Positions 44,151 through 56,524 of a DNA stretch of 64,000 nucleotides are shown in pieces. Source of the DNA: Metaphire vulgaris (taxonomy: Eukaryota > Annelida > Clitellata > Crassiclitellata > Megascolecidae); the NCBI GenBank assembly GCA_018105865.1, contig CM030840.1:7012006-7076005 (forward strand), read 5' to 3'. Below the pieces are notes generated by a model that did no database searches, was not told the origin of the DNA, and saw only the letters and a list, made by a program, of their open reading frames with translations. Both the position numbers and the translations under genes were made by a program. Positions within the stretch are counted from its first letter, which is position 1. The number at the start of each line of letters is the position of its first letter.

Positions 44151-45603
44151 CGTTAAATATTTCTTCAAACATATTGTAGTAGCGGTGCTTTGAAATGTTA
44201 CAGTGTCATCCAAAGTCTTGCACCTAGAAATAATGAAACGATCTTCCAACAGCTCCATGGGTTCAACAAAGCTTCAAAGGGGAAAACAAGCACACCGCTG
44301 CAACCTTTATAGCCATAAAGTTTGAAACCGGGAAAAACAACGATGGGGGCCTCAGAAATGAGGTAAGGGGTAACGGCTGGGTTGAGGGAACAAGGTAGAG
44401 GGGATAAACAAAAGAGGCAGTCGAGACAAAGACGTTGAAGGCGTTAGGAGAGCTAGTCCTGTAGGAGTAGAGTAGAAAAATTAGTTTAAGCTGTTCGATA
44501 AGACACTTTCGAGTTATCGTTATGAGTAGTTTGATAGACGTTCAAGGTAACCAGTTGCAGTCGCTTGCTGAAGAAGGTTATTACATGAACGATTCAGGTA
44601 TACGTTTAAGACATTTTTATAATAAAGCATACTTTCCGTTTATTACCATTAATACCCATTAATTACCATTAATAATCACCTCTCTTCTTTCTTCATAGCT
44701 ACTTAATGAAAATATTATATTATACAGACGCTACTAGTACATGTTTGAACTACATTTTATAATAAAATATGTCTTCTGTTTATCGTTGCTTATAATCACC
44801 GCAATTCCTTTTCTCTAAGTTTAGTACGAGTAACCGACAGGAGTAATATAGAAAGGCCTTTGATAATCTCAATCGATAATCTTCGCCGACCAGCGAAGTC
44901 TTAACCCATGGACCAGAGTATAGAATTTGTCCATCAGCCATTCTGGGAACGACAAAGAGTGGATTTCTAATCGACTAAGAAATAGGGGACGTTTCACTGA
45001 GGGTTGGGCCCCATAGCATTTCAATAATGCTTGAAATATTTACTAACTTTTTCTTGAATTAACAGTCATAGCTTATTAATAATTACTTAAACTGCACAGT
45101 ATATAATAAGTTATTTTATAAGTCGCTTGGAAACTACATAAAAATTTAATTGAAAATACCGAAAAAATGCGTGCAGGCCTCGGCTTATCGCAGACATTTT
45201 TTTGCAGCCCTCGGATAACAATTTATCCCCATACTGCAATATCATGACTGAATTTTAACTGTTAACCTGTTAATAGGTTGTTTCTCTGCTCAGTCTGCTA
45301 ATCTATAATGATATGTTGACTGTTATGTTGCCTGTTATCAGATACATTATTAATCTAGTGTTGGTTATCTAATAAAGAACAATGACTCATTGTAATTAAA
45401 GTGTAACAGTGCTAACAGTGATAACAAATTAATTGACCACAGCGTTGATTTTATGAATTTTTATTCTTTTAATTTAGGCTTGCTGCCTGAGTGCCATCAC
45501 TGTCACTATATAGCCAAATTGAATCAAGTTTCCTCAGTCAATTATCCATATGCATATCCATTTTTAAATATAAGAATTGCACCCTCCCCCAAAAAAAAAA
45601 AAA
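44151..45603. other. Unassigned non-coding region
   Basis: AT-rich. A purine-rich leader-like block lies at 44260-44480. No domain seen. Confidence 0.4.
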
Positions 45604-45619
45604 CCTAGCTACGCCACTG
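45604..45619 (-). mobile_element. Transposon terminus fragment
   Basis: CCTAGCTACGCCACTG, preceded by a run of A, is the inverse of the common animal DNA-transposon start CAGTGGCGTAGCTAGG. No partner end was found within the window. Confidence 0.4.
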
Positions 45620-46079
45620 AGTGGTAGCAGGCAAAATATTTTTTGTTTGCACGCAATTTTGCTCAGCGGGTATTGCGTGCATTTCTCAAAAAGTTTGATA
45701 TGGGAAGGTTCATTTGACAGAAGTGATTTATTTCTTTACGATGCTGCCGCGTTAGTGGTAGCTGTTTATTTATTCCTAACAGCCAAGGCGTTTGTTCACC
45801 CCAATCAGCATCGCTTATATCTGCTGATAATTTTGTATCCGTGTGCAGCCTGCAAGCTGCAGTTATAAACTTGCATAATATATATGAGCATTGTCCATTG
45901 GGTCATGCATATGAAATGTGAGTCAATTTATCAACGACACCGGGAATTGTTCAACTCATCTAACGCGAACCTCCACAAATTTAGACTAAGACCTAACCAA
46001 TCCAGTCATTTTGGATTTAGCACACATTTATAGCATTTTTTTTATAATTTGACTTAAATTTCAAAGTTGAAACGAAACT

Positions 46080-46687
46080 TTCCAATCACGGGTGTCGCGG
46101 CATGATGCGTATGACAACAAGCACGCGTTTTAAGATGGAGTGGTTAGACGAATTTTTAGAAACTGCAATGCCATTGTCAGGAAAAAACCAAATGGTCATG
46201 CTGAAAGATGTTTTTACATAGTGAGAATTCCGATAAAGTTATTTGCAATTTTTGCGAGAAAGTGTATGCTCCTGACAGTTATGCAATAATGAGAAACTAC
46301 ACTGTACTGGAAGAGTACTGTTAGCAACAGGTCAGTGAAAATAACGATCCTATTAACAAGTATTACTTGAAGCACGTATCACGTCGCACTTACTGTTCTC
46401 AATGATGTTCTTGGACAATTAGCAGACTTCTGTAAACTATTCCAAAGAAGCTGTTTGTCCCAGGTCGAAGCACACCAGTTAGTATAAAAGTGAAAATTGC
46501 CAAGTTGCACTCGCAGTACCTCAGCGAAAGCATACACTGGAGCGATGATACTAAAGATCTGTTAACCAAATATGAAGAAGTAGACAAAGTCTCTATAATC
46601 AGATTTATCAAATGTGTCTGTAACCACATGGATTGCCAGTTCCCAGACGAGTTGCTATATTGGAAGGTGTTTGAGTTAACCCTTTAA
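46080..46687 (+). pseudogene. hAT-like transposase fragment (KIAA1586/ZNF862 type)
   Basis: The text VLNDVLGQLADFCKLFQRS can be read at 46390-46460, then, in the 46490 frame, KIAKLHSQYLSESIHWSDDT and VSIIRFIKCVCNHMDCQFPD, ending near WKVFELTL. This resembles the region ahead of the dimerisation domain in KIAA1586/ZNF862-like hAT proteins. The upstream CNFCEKVYA may be part of its finger. Stops and shifts are frequent. Confidence 0.5.
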
Positions 46688-46919
46688 ACACCAATCCCCC
46701 AAACTCGTACATAACGTTTAAACCCCAATCCACTCAAACCCACCCATGTACACTAACTTAGTTTCTAACCGCTTTTCTAGCATAATATTGTGCCGTATAG
46801 GCACAAGTTTTATGAGTCTACAGCAGGGGTGGCCAACCCGCGGGCCGCATGCGGCCCCCGGGCTGCCAATTGGCGGTCCCCAGGTGTCTTTCTAAATTCT
46901 AAATAAATTTTCATCATAA

Positions 46920-47420
46920 AGATGATTTTGTCAGGTTTGAGGGAAAATGAGGACAGGCAAATTAGCATCTCTCAAAAAGAAACTTGCACCTCAATAACGT
47001 ATCTTTAAAAAGTTTAACGGCAATCGGAAGCAGCTGTGAAGGCAATTTATGACGTAGCTCTAGCTATTGCTAAGCAAGAAAAGCATTTACAGATGGTGAA
47101 TTTGTTAAAACCTGCGTGATAAAAGTGGTTGGACAGTTCTGCCCGGAGAAGAAGGGGCTATTTAGCACAGTTAGTTTATCGAAACAGTAACACGTCATGC
47201 CGAAGAAATAGCAAGCAATCTCCGTCAGCAGCTTATAACAGCTTCAGAAACTTTATCTCCCATCCTATTGCTCTTGATGAAAGCAGTGACGTCTCAGAAA
47301 AGGCACACTTGTTGACATTTATGAGGGGTGAATGAAAACTTTGAAATTATAGAAGATCTCTCCGGCATTCACAACACAACCAAATTATCAAGTTCTACTC
47401 TCTGTTCAATTCAGACACGT
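46920..47420 (+). pseudogene. hAT transposase fragment (GTF2IRD2-like)
   Basis: Across several frames I read EAAVKAIYDVALAIAKQEKH, FTDGEFVKTC, CPEKKGLFSTVSLS, FISHPIALDESSDVSEKAHL and VNENFEIIEDLSGIH. These match the start of GTF2IRD2-type hAT transposases, including the catalytic ALDES(S/T)D. The remaining two thirds are deleted. Confidence 0.8.
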
Positions 47421-47596
47421 ATTCAGCATTGAGAGCAAATGTGATGAAACTTACGAGTTTGTAGCACATACATATGGGAGCAGATGTTTTTACGCGTGAA
47501 GGGGGACAAACGTGTACACAGAACAAGACTTCAGGACTTACTGACAATCATCTGCATGGCATCCTGCACACTTCAGCAACTGAATTTGAACCTAAT

Positions 47597-47640
47597 GTAC
47601 AGGGTGTCTCAGAAAAAAACCCCCGCACAACAGCTATGAT
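47597..47640 (+). mobile_element. Mariner-type terminus fragment
   Basis: TACAGGGTGTCTCAGAAAAAAA is the usual TA plus CAGGGTGTC start of mariner elements. No matching opposite end was found. Confidence 0.4.
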
Positions 47641-47699
47641 TTCTTAAAAATTCCTAAATATATTTCTCTCAAATTTACAACACGTCTATAGCGCATATT

Positions 47700-48334
47700 G
47701 GTGACCGGAAGATTCGGTACCGGAAGATTCGGGACGGAAGATTCGGGACGGAAGATTCGCACGGACGGTACGGAAAATCTGCACCGGTCAAGGAAGATTA
47801 GGTACCGCTGGTTTCGCGATTCGCTGGGGCTCATACCACCTTATTGCCCCGTGGGGTGGGCGGATAAGACCGTTCTAACGCGGGGAGGGAAAAACGGCGA
47901 GCTATTTATAGTAATCGCGCACGGCGGGTGGAGCGTCCGGGAGCCGTTGAATCGGGTCAATTTTCACTCCGGAAACGTTCTAGCTTAAACCCTACCTCGC
48001 TTTACATGTAACACGTACTACCGTAACATATCTATCTATTTTGGGCCTTTTATAGAAGGTCGCATTAAACAGCTCAAGTTCCCTGCACATATTGCGAGTT
48101 TAAAATCTGTTTACATCCATTAAGTCGGTTGGGGAGCAAAAGCGCGCTGAACGCTGGGTGTCCGCTAATGACGCGCGACAGTTAAAGCGGACAAATACCA
48201 GCAGCAGGTGAGGCGTCATCTTATGTGTATGTCGAACCAGTACCCGGATTATCCGCACCGAATCTTCCACAAGTAAAGTTTTGGTACCGAATTCTCCGGT
48301 ACCGAATCTTCCGGTACCGAATGTTCCGGGAACC
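47700..48334. mobile_element. MULE-like MITE with 9-bp TSD
   Basis: The TSD GCGCATATT is perfect at 47691-47699 and 48335-48343. Ends read GGTGACCGGAAGATTCGG and (inverted) GGTTCCCGGAACATTCGG. Both arms repeat a GGTACCGGAAGATTC-like unit several times. The 635-bp body has an open frame (47698-47988) without recognisable domain. The TSD length and arm style match the MULE at 6779-10611. Confidence 0.88.
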
Positions 48335-49010
48335 GCGCATATTTCCCCATCTTTCTGTATATTTTCATCTCATTTGCATGTAATTTGGCCATATTGTGAG
48401 ATATCAAACTCAAACTTCGATTTTACTACTCGCCGCAGCTTGACAGCCCTTATAATATCTAGCTTCACATAAATTATAAATCATAATTAAGTCATGGTAA
48501 AACTTTTGGTAACTGTTCTTAATCTTTTTAATAGTAACTTTTAAATTGATGTTAAAATACAACTGCCACCAAATACTATATCAATACTTGAATGCAATGA
48601 TAGTCACTATTTCTGAAAACAATGTAAAATAAGTCAAAAGCATGCGGACCTCCGCATGGTGCTCAAAGTTCAAAGTGGCCCCCGGGTCACAAAGGTGGGC
48701 CACCCTGGTCTACAGCGTTGTTTTGGCATGTTAATAGGCACTATATAAAATGTAAAGAACTGTGATGTATGGCCAGCGGGCAGAGCGGTGATCATGGGAG
48801 ATAATTAGCAACAAGAGAGGGATGAGGGGAAAGAGTGAGGCGCGGCCAACCAGCGGAAAGCTGCGTGTCTATAAAAGAGGGCAGACACAAAGAGCGGGGC
48901 TTTTTTTCCTCTCGGTTTTCATTGGCGGGTTCCGGAAGAAGAGATTTCTGATGGAGAATGAGAACGGGCCGCTCTGCCTGGTGAGTCGAACACGCATACA
49001 GACAGATATC

Positions 49011-50239
49011 AGGATTGTGATTTATGATTTATGTGCTTGGGATGTGCCCCAATTAAATAATGGCATGATGGGCTGTGAAGGGAAACGCTTGGAAATTGGG
49101 TCTTTTGGTGGTCCTTTGGACCTTTTGGTGGTCACTTTCTGACTTTTTGGAAACCCTCGTCCACCTTCCAGGCCCTTCCCCATGGAAGACACTATGGAAA
49201 AGACTTAGAGGATCTTAAGAAGGTATGGCTTGCTTACCTGATTTTACCCCCTTTGCCCAACCCTGATAGCAGTTGCTTAGATATACCCCAAAGGAAGCCA
49301 CTAACATAGTACACCACATTATATGCCATTAGCACCCTGGACCCATCCTGTTAATCTATGAGCCAGTTAGAGTATTTCCCGTTTAGGCTGCCGCCCTATA
49401 CATGGTCATGGTTTTATTGCTGTCGTCATGTTAATAAATATATTCTTAGCTTATATCGTTTTTTCTGCATCATCTTAGCTAGGTTCTAGTTCCCCAGCTT
49501 CATCCCCATAGCCAGTCACGTCACTTGCCTACGGGAGGTCCCTTATACACAGTGGACTAGCCATCAACATAGGGGTGGAGTCACCGGCTGTATATTAACA
49601 TCTAAGAGAGAGAGAGGAGCTATCCTGTTAAGATCTGCCCTGTCTCCCTCTTACAGCCGTCATCATCGCCATCCTCATCCTTCCTCTACCTTTACCCCCA
49701 CTGATCTCGTGATCAGAATTTACAAGGATATGCCAGTTATTGCTTGTATAAATCCGTCATCAACACAATCAATCAATGTTAGATATAGATTATGGTAATT
49801 CACCTAATGATCATAACTATGCATATATTTGTAATCCAGCTCATATGTCTGCCTGAAGGAGAAAAATTCTGCATACATGGCAGGATTTGTTGTATTTAAA
49901 TTGAAGAAATGTCTGCATTGCGAACAGTGCATCACTGAGTTATCAGATTGAAACGACAGCAAGTCTGGCGCTTTGATTACAATCAAAACATGAGGGAGAT
50001 TAATTTTCCCATCAAATGATTTTATTGATATTTGTTTATGTTGTGAAGTTTTTTCATACAAGCATTTTCAATACTAAAAGCTCAACTTTGTCTAAAATTA
50101 CCTGCCATGAAATTATAGTGTGTCTTAAAGGTTTACCTGACTAATACAATTTTCTCAAGCCTTGATGACCACATGATGGAATGTGATCCGCTGTCAAATC
50201 ATGTGGTGTTGTTTATCAAGGCTGTTGCAGAAAAATATC
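49011..50239. other. Unassigned non-coding region
   Basis: No coding match. A GAGAGAGAGAGG run lies at 49607-49618. Small minus-strand frames (49804-50061) have no motif. Confidence 0.4.
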
Positions 50240-51123
50240 TGCAAGTGAAATATTTCTATGCAGGTGGGCAATTCTCTGCTGCTCAAATTGAAGCCTGACA
50301 AAAAATCAGTCGAAATCTGCCAAAGCAGAGACGACTATCAAAGGAAGATGAAGAGAGAGTGTGTTCATTACTTGACATGCAAGCAAACAAGCAACTTATT
50401 GAGCAATTGTTGGTTCTTGAAATTGTGCAGAAGATTGCATATGCATGTTTAGAAGAACAATACAATACAATGTATGAACAACTAACGACTTCAGTTGTGA
50501 CATCAATTCTGGAATATTATCGAGAAAATTGGCACGATATTAGAGATGAACGGGTTCTGGGACTGAGGTTTTCATCTGGCTCTTTCATGAACACAACCAA
50601 TAATCATTTAGAGAGGCTAAATGGTCACCTGAAGGCAGTCATCAAAAGAAACAGCTATCCAGAAGAATTTCTTGACAAATTCTATGTGGTCATGACTTCA
50701 CTCAGAAGTGAACATTTCCACAAGGTTGCATATGAATTCCAAAAGGCAAAGTCATCGAAACATGTCCCCAACCCCCAGAAGACTTATTCTAAATCGTTGG
50801 CAAGGTATGCAGCGGATTTAGTGTTGCAACAAATTGCTTTGATGTCAAAAGTTCCGGGATTTGCATCTACTACAGTTAAAGATGGTGTCTACGTAATTTA
50901 AGGTCGTGAAGAGCATAAAAATGTGACTATTGACTCTTGTCAATGCATGTTCAGGAGAGCCATGCCACATCCTTGTCGACATATACTTGCTTTATGCAAA
51001 GAACTTGAAACCGAAATTTTTGAAATAACTCTATGTGCTAATCACTGGCTCTTGGAAACCTATGTAGTACAGTTGATAAGCCGTATGATCATTCATTTAA
51101 TAGATAAAAGCATGAAATTTTGA
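50240..51123 (+). pseudogene. SWIM-type MULE transposase (ZSWIM1/3-like), C-terminal part
   Basis: The frame from 50359 reads YYRENWHDIRDERVLGLRFS, MNTTNNHLERLNGHLKAVIK (with the likely catalytic Glu in NNHLERLN) and YAADLVLQQIALMS. One stop at 50899-50901 is followed in the same frame by DSCQCMFRRAMPHPCRHILA, a SWIM zinc finger (CxC...CxH), and CANHWLLETYV. So this stretch has only one in-frame stop over 255 codons. The N-terminal catalytic Asp residues are missing or lie in unreadable sequence before 50359. Confidence 0.85.
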
Positions 51124-53328
51124 ACACTGATACTTCTTATAAATTAGCAACTTTCTGCACAGAAGCATTCGAATAAACTATTTCTAAGGGGGAAATGATG
51201 ATGAAGTTAATCGATTTTTTAGGCAGATTTGGGCTACAATTTGGGCCAAAGTTATAAGTTTTTCTACTTGCAAGCCCATTTTCGCAATCAACTTCCATTC
51301 GTTCAATTGAAGAAATTTGTTATAAAAGTTCTGAAAAGTAACTTACGTACACTATAATACACTATAACACGTTTTGAATGCATAAGCAGTGCGTTATTAT
51401 AGATCATAGTGTTAGCTCGGATGATTTGTTGCCACCGGTTGACTGGAATGCATGTGCACTGTGCCAGCAACGGACCTGGGAGTCTCTTGTGGATCCATCA
51501 AGCTCGTTACGCTAGGGGAATGATATTGGATATGAGTCGCTAGCAAATATATTACCAGAATTTCAAAAACTGGGCAAATTGCAAAGGCATCTGGTTTTGT
51601 CTAGTATTGATAATGGGTGTGAGTTAACTGCAGCATTAAAAACAAAGGGTTCTAAATGGCATAAATCATGCACGGCTGAGTTTAGTGCCCGTGAATTGAT
51701 TCGCAAAACTGCTAATGATAAAAAACAGCTTGCCTCTGAGGCACTTTTTTCTGAAGGGTTCTCAAATGTCACAGAAATTGACCATGAGGAAGTGTTGGTT
51801 GATAGAAATAAAGTTTGCACACGTTCCAAGCGTGATAGTGAAAATACCTTGCGTGCTAAAATCCCAACTTGTTTCTTCTGTGATTTCATTTACCTACAGG
51901 TTCGCATAAGCTGCATGATGTATAACCATGGATGAAAAAGTTAGTGTGTTTTAGTGCTTTCAGACAATATGCTGCTTGCAAAACTGGCTGTAGGTGACAT
52001 GATAGCAGTTGAAACCAAATTCCATTCACACTGTCTGACTAAATTGTACAACCTTAGGCGACCACTTGAACGTGATTGATATTGTCGGTTGAGCACACCA
52101 TCTTCTGCTGCACTTCATAACATTGCATTTACTCAATTGATACATTGGTCTTGCACATATTAATGCTGTACGTTCTGCTGGGGGGATTATTCCAATATTT
52201 AAATTGTCTTCCTTGAAACAGCTGTATACTGATCGCTTGCATCAGCTTGATACCTCGATTGTTCATAATACAAATAGTACACGGTTAAAAGACCAGCTGT
52301 TACACTCTTTTCCTAATATGTATGTATATAATGATGGTCGTGATGTTGTTCTTGTGTTTGACAAAAATCTTGGTACTGCATTATCAACTGCATGTTCGAA
52401 CGATACAGAGGCTGATGCATTGCATTTAGCACGAGCTGCAGAAATTGTGCAACGGGATATTTTTAATAATATACGGGAATTTAAGAATTCACTTTAAAAT
52501 GAGTCACAGGACACATCAGTTCCACAATCACTTCTTAAGCTAATTAAAATGATTCTTGAGGGACCCAGCATAGACTTTCAGCTGCTTGAACAGCACGCAT
52601 CTCGGTCCATTTCTCAGTTGATTCTTTTCAATAGCATTAAACGTAAGCGCACTACTATGTCTGTGTCACATGTAGTTCGTCATGTAAAGGGCTAGGAGAT
52701 ACCATTGCCTTTGTACATTGGTCTTGCTGTCCATGCTGCAACATGAAAGAAATGGCTTGTTGATAAGTATTTAATCTTGGTATTTGTATATCATATGATA
52801 GGGTTTTATCGTTTCTTAATGAGCTGGCAAGTGGGGTATGTGATCGTTTTGATGTAGACCAAGCTGTCTGCCCAAAGGGCTTTAGGAGTACCATTTTTAC
52901 AACTGCTGCTGTAGACAATAAAGACCACAATCCATCAGCAACTACTGCTCACAGTTCTTTCCATGGTATGGGAATTTCACTTCATCAGCATCCAGATGCT
53001 TCAATGCCTGGTTCCGACCACAGTTTCACTTACAGTGATGTTACTGTTGGTAGTTATGGTGTTTGCTTACCATCATGTTATGCTTTCATTCTGCCAATTA
53101 AATTGTTCAAGCAAGAACCAACTCTTTCTGATTCCACAGATTCTGCTGATCATGAATCTGAACAGCATAGTGACTTGCCTTCTAGTAAACATGACTGAAC
53201 AATTCTGGTTAAATAAGGTTTGGGATTGTTGGAAAACTTATGATTTGGCTTATGGTGCATCTCTCGTTGCAGTTACTCCTGGTCAGCAGTTGCCACCTAG
53301 TGCAATGTTACCTTTGTTTCATGAACAT

Positions 53329-56300
53329 TAGGGTGATTCAGATTGTAGTGGGAAAAAAGTTCACCAAATACATCCTCCTCAAGGTTGCCTGTGTTCCGTT
53401 ATCACCTAGGATCATGTGTACCAAACATTTGACTAAAAGAAGCAATTTTAGGGGTTGCCATGTTTTATAAGATGAATTAACCATTGGTAAAATTGTGTGA
53501 TTTTCTCAGATTTTGTGAATTTGTGTATTCCTGCTCTTTTTTAAAACCAATCATAGAAGCAACAGGTTCAATGGTTCATATTATAAAATTAAGCAAATAA
53601 CAATAAGCAAATTAAGCACTAATAATTAAGCACTGTTAAGCAGGGAACCAGATTAACTGTCTTTCAACACAATGACACAGTCTATATTTTATAATTCAAC
53701 TTCCTGTCAACCATTTTTGTTCAATACATGAAAATATAAAAGTTGATATCATCCAAAGGTAAATAGCAATTACTTTCTTTAAAATGTAATTTTTAATAGT
53801 TGCCAAAAGTTAAAATGGTATTTTTATAGCAATAATATTAATTATACTATTTTACTTAAAATGATGAGAAAAACATGTCTGTTCACTTTAGAAATAGATA
53901 ATATGGCAAACCACTAGATCTGCTGCCGAGGTGTGGCTTGTTGGTAAACCTTCACAAACTCTGTCGACTGCCAGACTTCCTTCAAGAGGTGATGTTCTTC
54001 GAGGTTGCTCTTCCATCATATAGAAGAGAAACAAGAAGTGAAAAAAGTATTCGGGCAACAATTGAAGCAGTTCTTGTTATATGGGAGCGGGACAATTCCG
54101 ACTCAAAGAATTGACAATGCGGAAAGAAAGTTAAAAAAACTTTATGACGAATATCTGCTGCTGAAAAACACCGGAGATCACAATTGGACAGCTGTCAAAT
54201 GAAAGAAGGAATTTTCCAGGCTGACCTTGAAGAACTTTTTGATATATCAACCAAGAATGCAGCAGAAGTTATGAAAACGATGAAGATAAAGTTTTTTACG
54301 TCTACAGCAAGAAGATCCATTAAGTTGTAGTATGTCAGGAATTGATCGAATTTAACAGCTATGGAGGCACGTAAACGAGTCCGAGAAACTACAATGGATT
54401 TGAGGCGTCAAAGCAGTAAAGCGAAATGATGGAAAAAACGGTCATTTCTTCTTCATCGGCAGTTGAGATTGTGAGTGCAAGTAGCTCTAGTTCCTCTGAT
54501 GATGATGAATATCAGATTCCTTCCGCTTCCAACACACCGAAAGCACAAGTGGCTCAACGAAAAAGAAGATGAAAGTTCTAACAAGTAATGTTGTATCATC
54601 TCTTGATCGTGTTAATATTTCGGATCGCCGTGCACTCTTCGTGGTTGGAACAGTGGCTCAGGCTCTTGGTCACTCGGGTAACAGATTTATCTTTGTCATA
54701 CAGCACAATCCGCAGAGAAAGGCGATCTGTTCGTGAAGCGCTTGCAACAGCTGACAAGGTTGATTTCTCGCCTGATGATCCACTTCTTCTGCATTGGGAT
54801 GGCAAGCTCTTACCTGATATTACTGGGGTCAAGAAAAAGTGGATAGAATTGCCATCCTTGTGACTGGTGGTGGGGTGGAAAATTGCTGGGCGTTCCAAAG
54901 ATTGATCGGGTACCGTGAGCAACAGGCTGATGCTTGCATGAAGGCTCTTAAAGATTGGAAATTGAAAGAACTTGTTCGAGGACTGGTTTTTGACACTACT
55001 TCATCAAACACTGGGTTGAACATTGGTGCTTGTACAATAATGGAGCGGAATCTTGATCGTAATCTTATATGGATAGCATGCAGGCACCATGTGTTTGAAG
55101 TCATGCTTTCCACCATTTTCACGACTGCATTTGGAACCAGTGGAGGACCTGAAGTTGGAATTTTTAAGTGTTTCCAGAAACAATGGCCAGCAATCAACAA
55201 GGAGGTGTTCACTATAGGGTCTGAAGAATTTTACAACTGTGATTTTTTTCAAACTCCGTGAAGAAATGGTAGTATATTATGGTGAAGCAATTAAATGTCA
55301 ACAACCCAGGGATGATTACTTAGAACTCTTGCATTTGTGCCTTATTTTTCTTGGAGGATCAACTACATCATCGGAGATGAATGTAAAGTTTCGCTCCTGG
55401 TGCAACACACAATGCACGTTGGATGGCGAAAGCTATATATTGTATAAAGATATATTTGTTTCAGGATCAATTTGTTATTACTGCAAAGGAAAAGAAAGGA
55501 GTAACAGACATAAGTATATTTGTGGCATTTATTTACGGACAGTTTTGGAATGAAGCTCCGTTAGCTGAACGAGCACCATTCAATGATGCCAAGCTTCTTC
55601 AACGGATTCAAGAATATCCAAATCGTACAATTGCAAATAATGCAGCGAAATCTTTTCATCGCCACCTCTGGTATTTTTCAGAACATCTCATAGGATTGGC
55701 TTTCTTGATTCCGTGTCGACAACAACACCAAGAGAGACATGGCAAACAACCTGAAAACAACAGCCAAAGCAGAAATCGCTCAAAAGACTTGATGCTGCCG
55801 CGTTCGATTGTCACAGTCCATTGTCTTCCTTCACACACAGCGCACCGCAGAACTTTTCGATCTAATTTTAAAGAATGGCAAAGAAAAAGCTGAATCATTT
55901 TTAAAGAAAGAATCTTCAGAGTGGGAAAATGGATTCAACATATCTTGAAATGAAGCACAAGGTCGTCAAATGAAGGTCGTCAACGATTGCGCTGAACGAG
56001 GCATAGCACTTATAACATCATTTAACTCAAAGCGTTAAAGATGATGAAAACAAAAACAGTTTCTTCTTCGATTGGTTGATCTTCACCGAAAGAGTTTCCT
56101 ATTGCATCGAAGTCTACCCTGATGAAGATGACCGTTGAATGACGAAGATGATTGATTTATTAATACCTTGTGCAATGTGCATTTGCATAATGCAAACTAT
56201 TGCATAGTAGACTAGTAGTTTTTTTTAACATTGAACCATTGAACAGTGAACAACGAACAATTGAGCAATGAAAAATTGAACAATGAACTACAAAGTAATT

Positions 56301-56524
56301 GACAATAAATAAATAAGTTAAATAATTTTAAAATGTACATTGTACAATTAAAAAGTAACTTTCGTTATTTTTTAAACTTATAATAAAATGTGACAAAACA
56401 TGGCAACCTCTAAATATCATGCAATTTCATTGAAATTTTGGCCAATAATTGCTATTGCCATATTGAACAATGGCAAGCTTGAGGACAACTACATTTTTGA
56501 ACCTAAAAATTTTGCATCACCCTA
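53329..56524 (+). mobile_element. Unnamed DNA transposon, complete, 8-bp TSD
   Basis: The TSD ATGAACAT is perfect (53321-53328 and 56525-56532). Ends are TAGGGTGATTCAG and, inverted, TAGGGTGATGCAA: about nine matching bases and then near matches. A subterminal inverted pair of about 20 bases (TTAGGGGTTGCCATGTTTT at 53448, AAAACATGGCAACCTCTAA at 56395) supports the boundaries. It interrupts protein family A after HEH, and the family A text continues directly on the other side. Length 3196 bp. The encoded protein is described separately. Confidence 0.93.
54040..55900 (+). pseudogene. Transposase-like protein family B, broken
   Basis: N-terminal part: LEELFDISTKNAAEVMKTMK and a Lys/Arg-rich coil. 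Core: PLLLHWDGKLLPDITGVKKK (candidate first Asp), LVRGLVFDTTSSNTGLNIGA (candidate second Asp), IWIACRHHVFEVMLS, then RWMAKAIYCIKIYLFQDQFV and NAAKSFHRHLWYFSEHLIGL. Asp, Asp, then C..HH.(F)E resembles the RNase-H-like layout of hAT enzymes, and the element makes an 8-bp TSD, so a hAT-related origin is likely. I do not know a named Pfam family for it. Frames change near 54200, 54560, 54850, 55245 and 55420; the C-terminus is lost after about 55900. Confidence 0.75.

Larger units (their letters stand above)
46824..48707 (+). mobile_element. hAT transposon (GTF2IRD2/Charlie type) with 8-bp TSD
   Basis: Ends are CAGGGGTGGCCAACC at 46824 and, inverted, GGTGGGCCACCCTG at 48694-48707; subterminal GCGGCCCCCGGG is mirrored by GTGGCCCCCGGG. 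The TSD GTCTACAG is perfect (46816-46823 and 48708-48715). Length 1884 bp including a nested 635-bp MITE. Confidence 0.93.
46789..49010 (+). mobile_element. LTR-like repeat split by a hAT element
   Basis: Outside the hAT, 46789-46823 begins TTGTGCCGTATAGGCACAAG (compare the LTR start near 3240). 48708-48960 contains the same AGAGC(A/G)GTGATCATGG, CGCGGCC and GTCTATAAAAG modules as 3295-3390. It is therefore a second, diverged copy of the Gypsy LTR, possibly a solo LTR. Its right edge is unclear. Confidence 0.55.
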
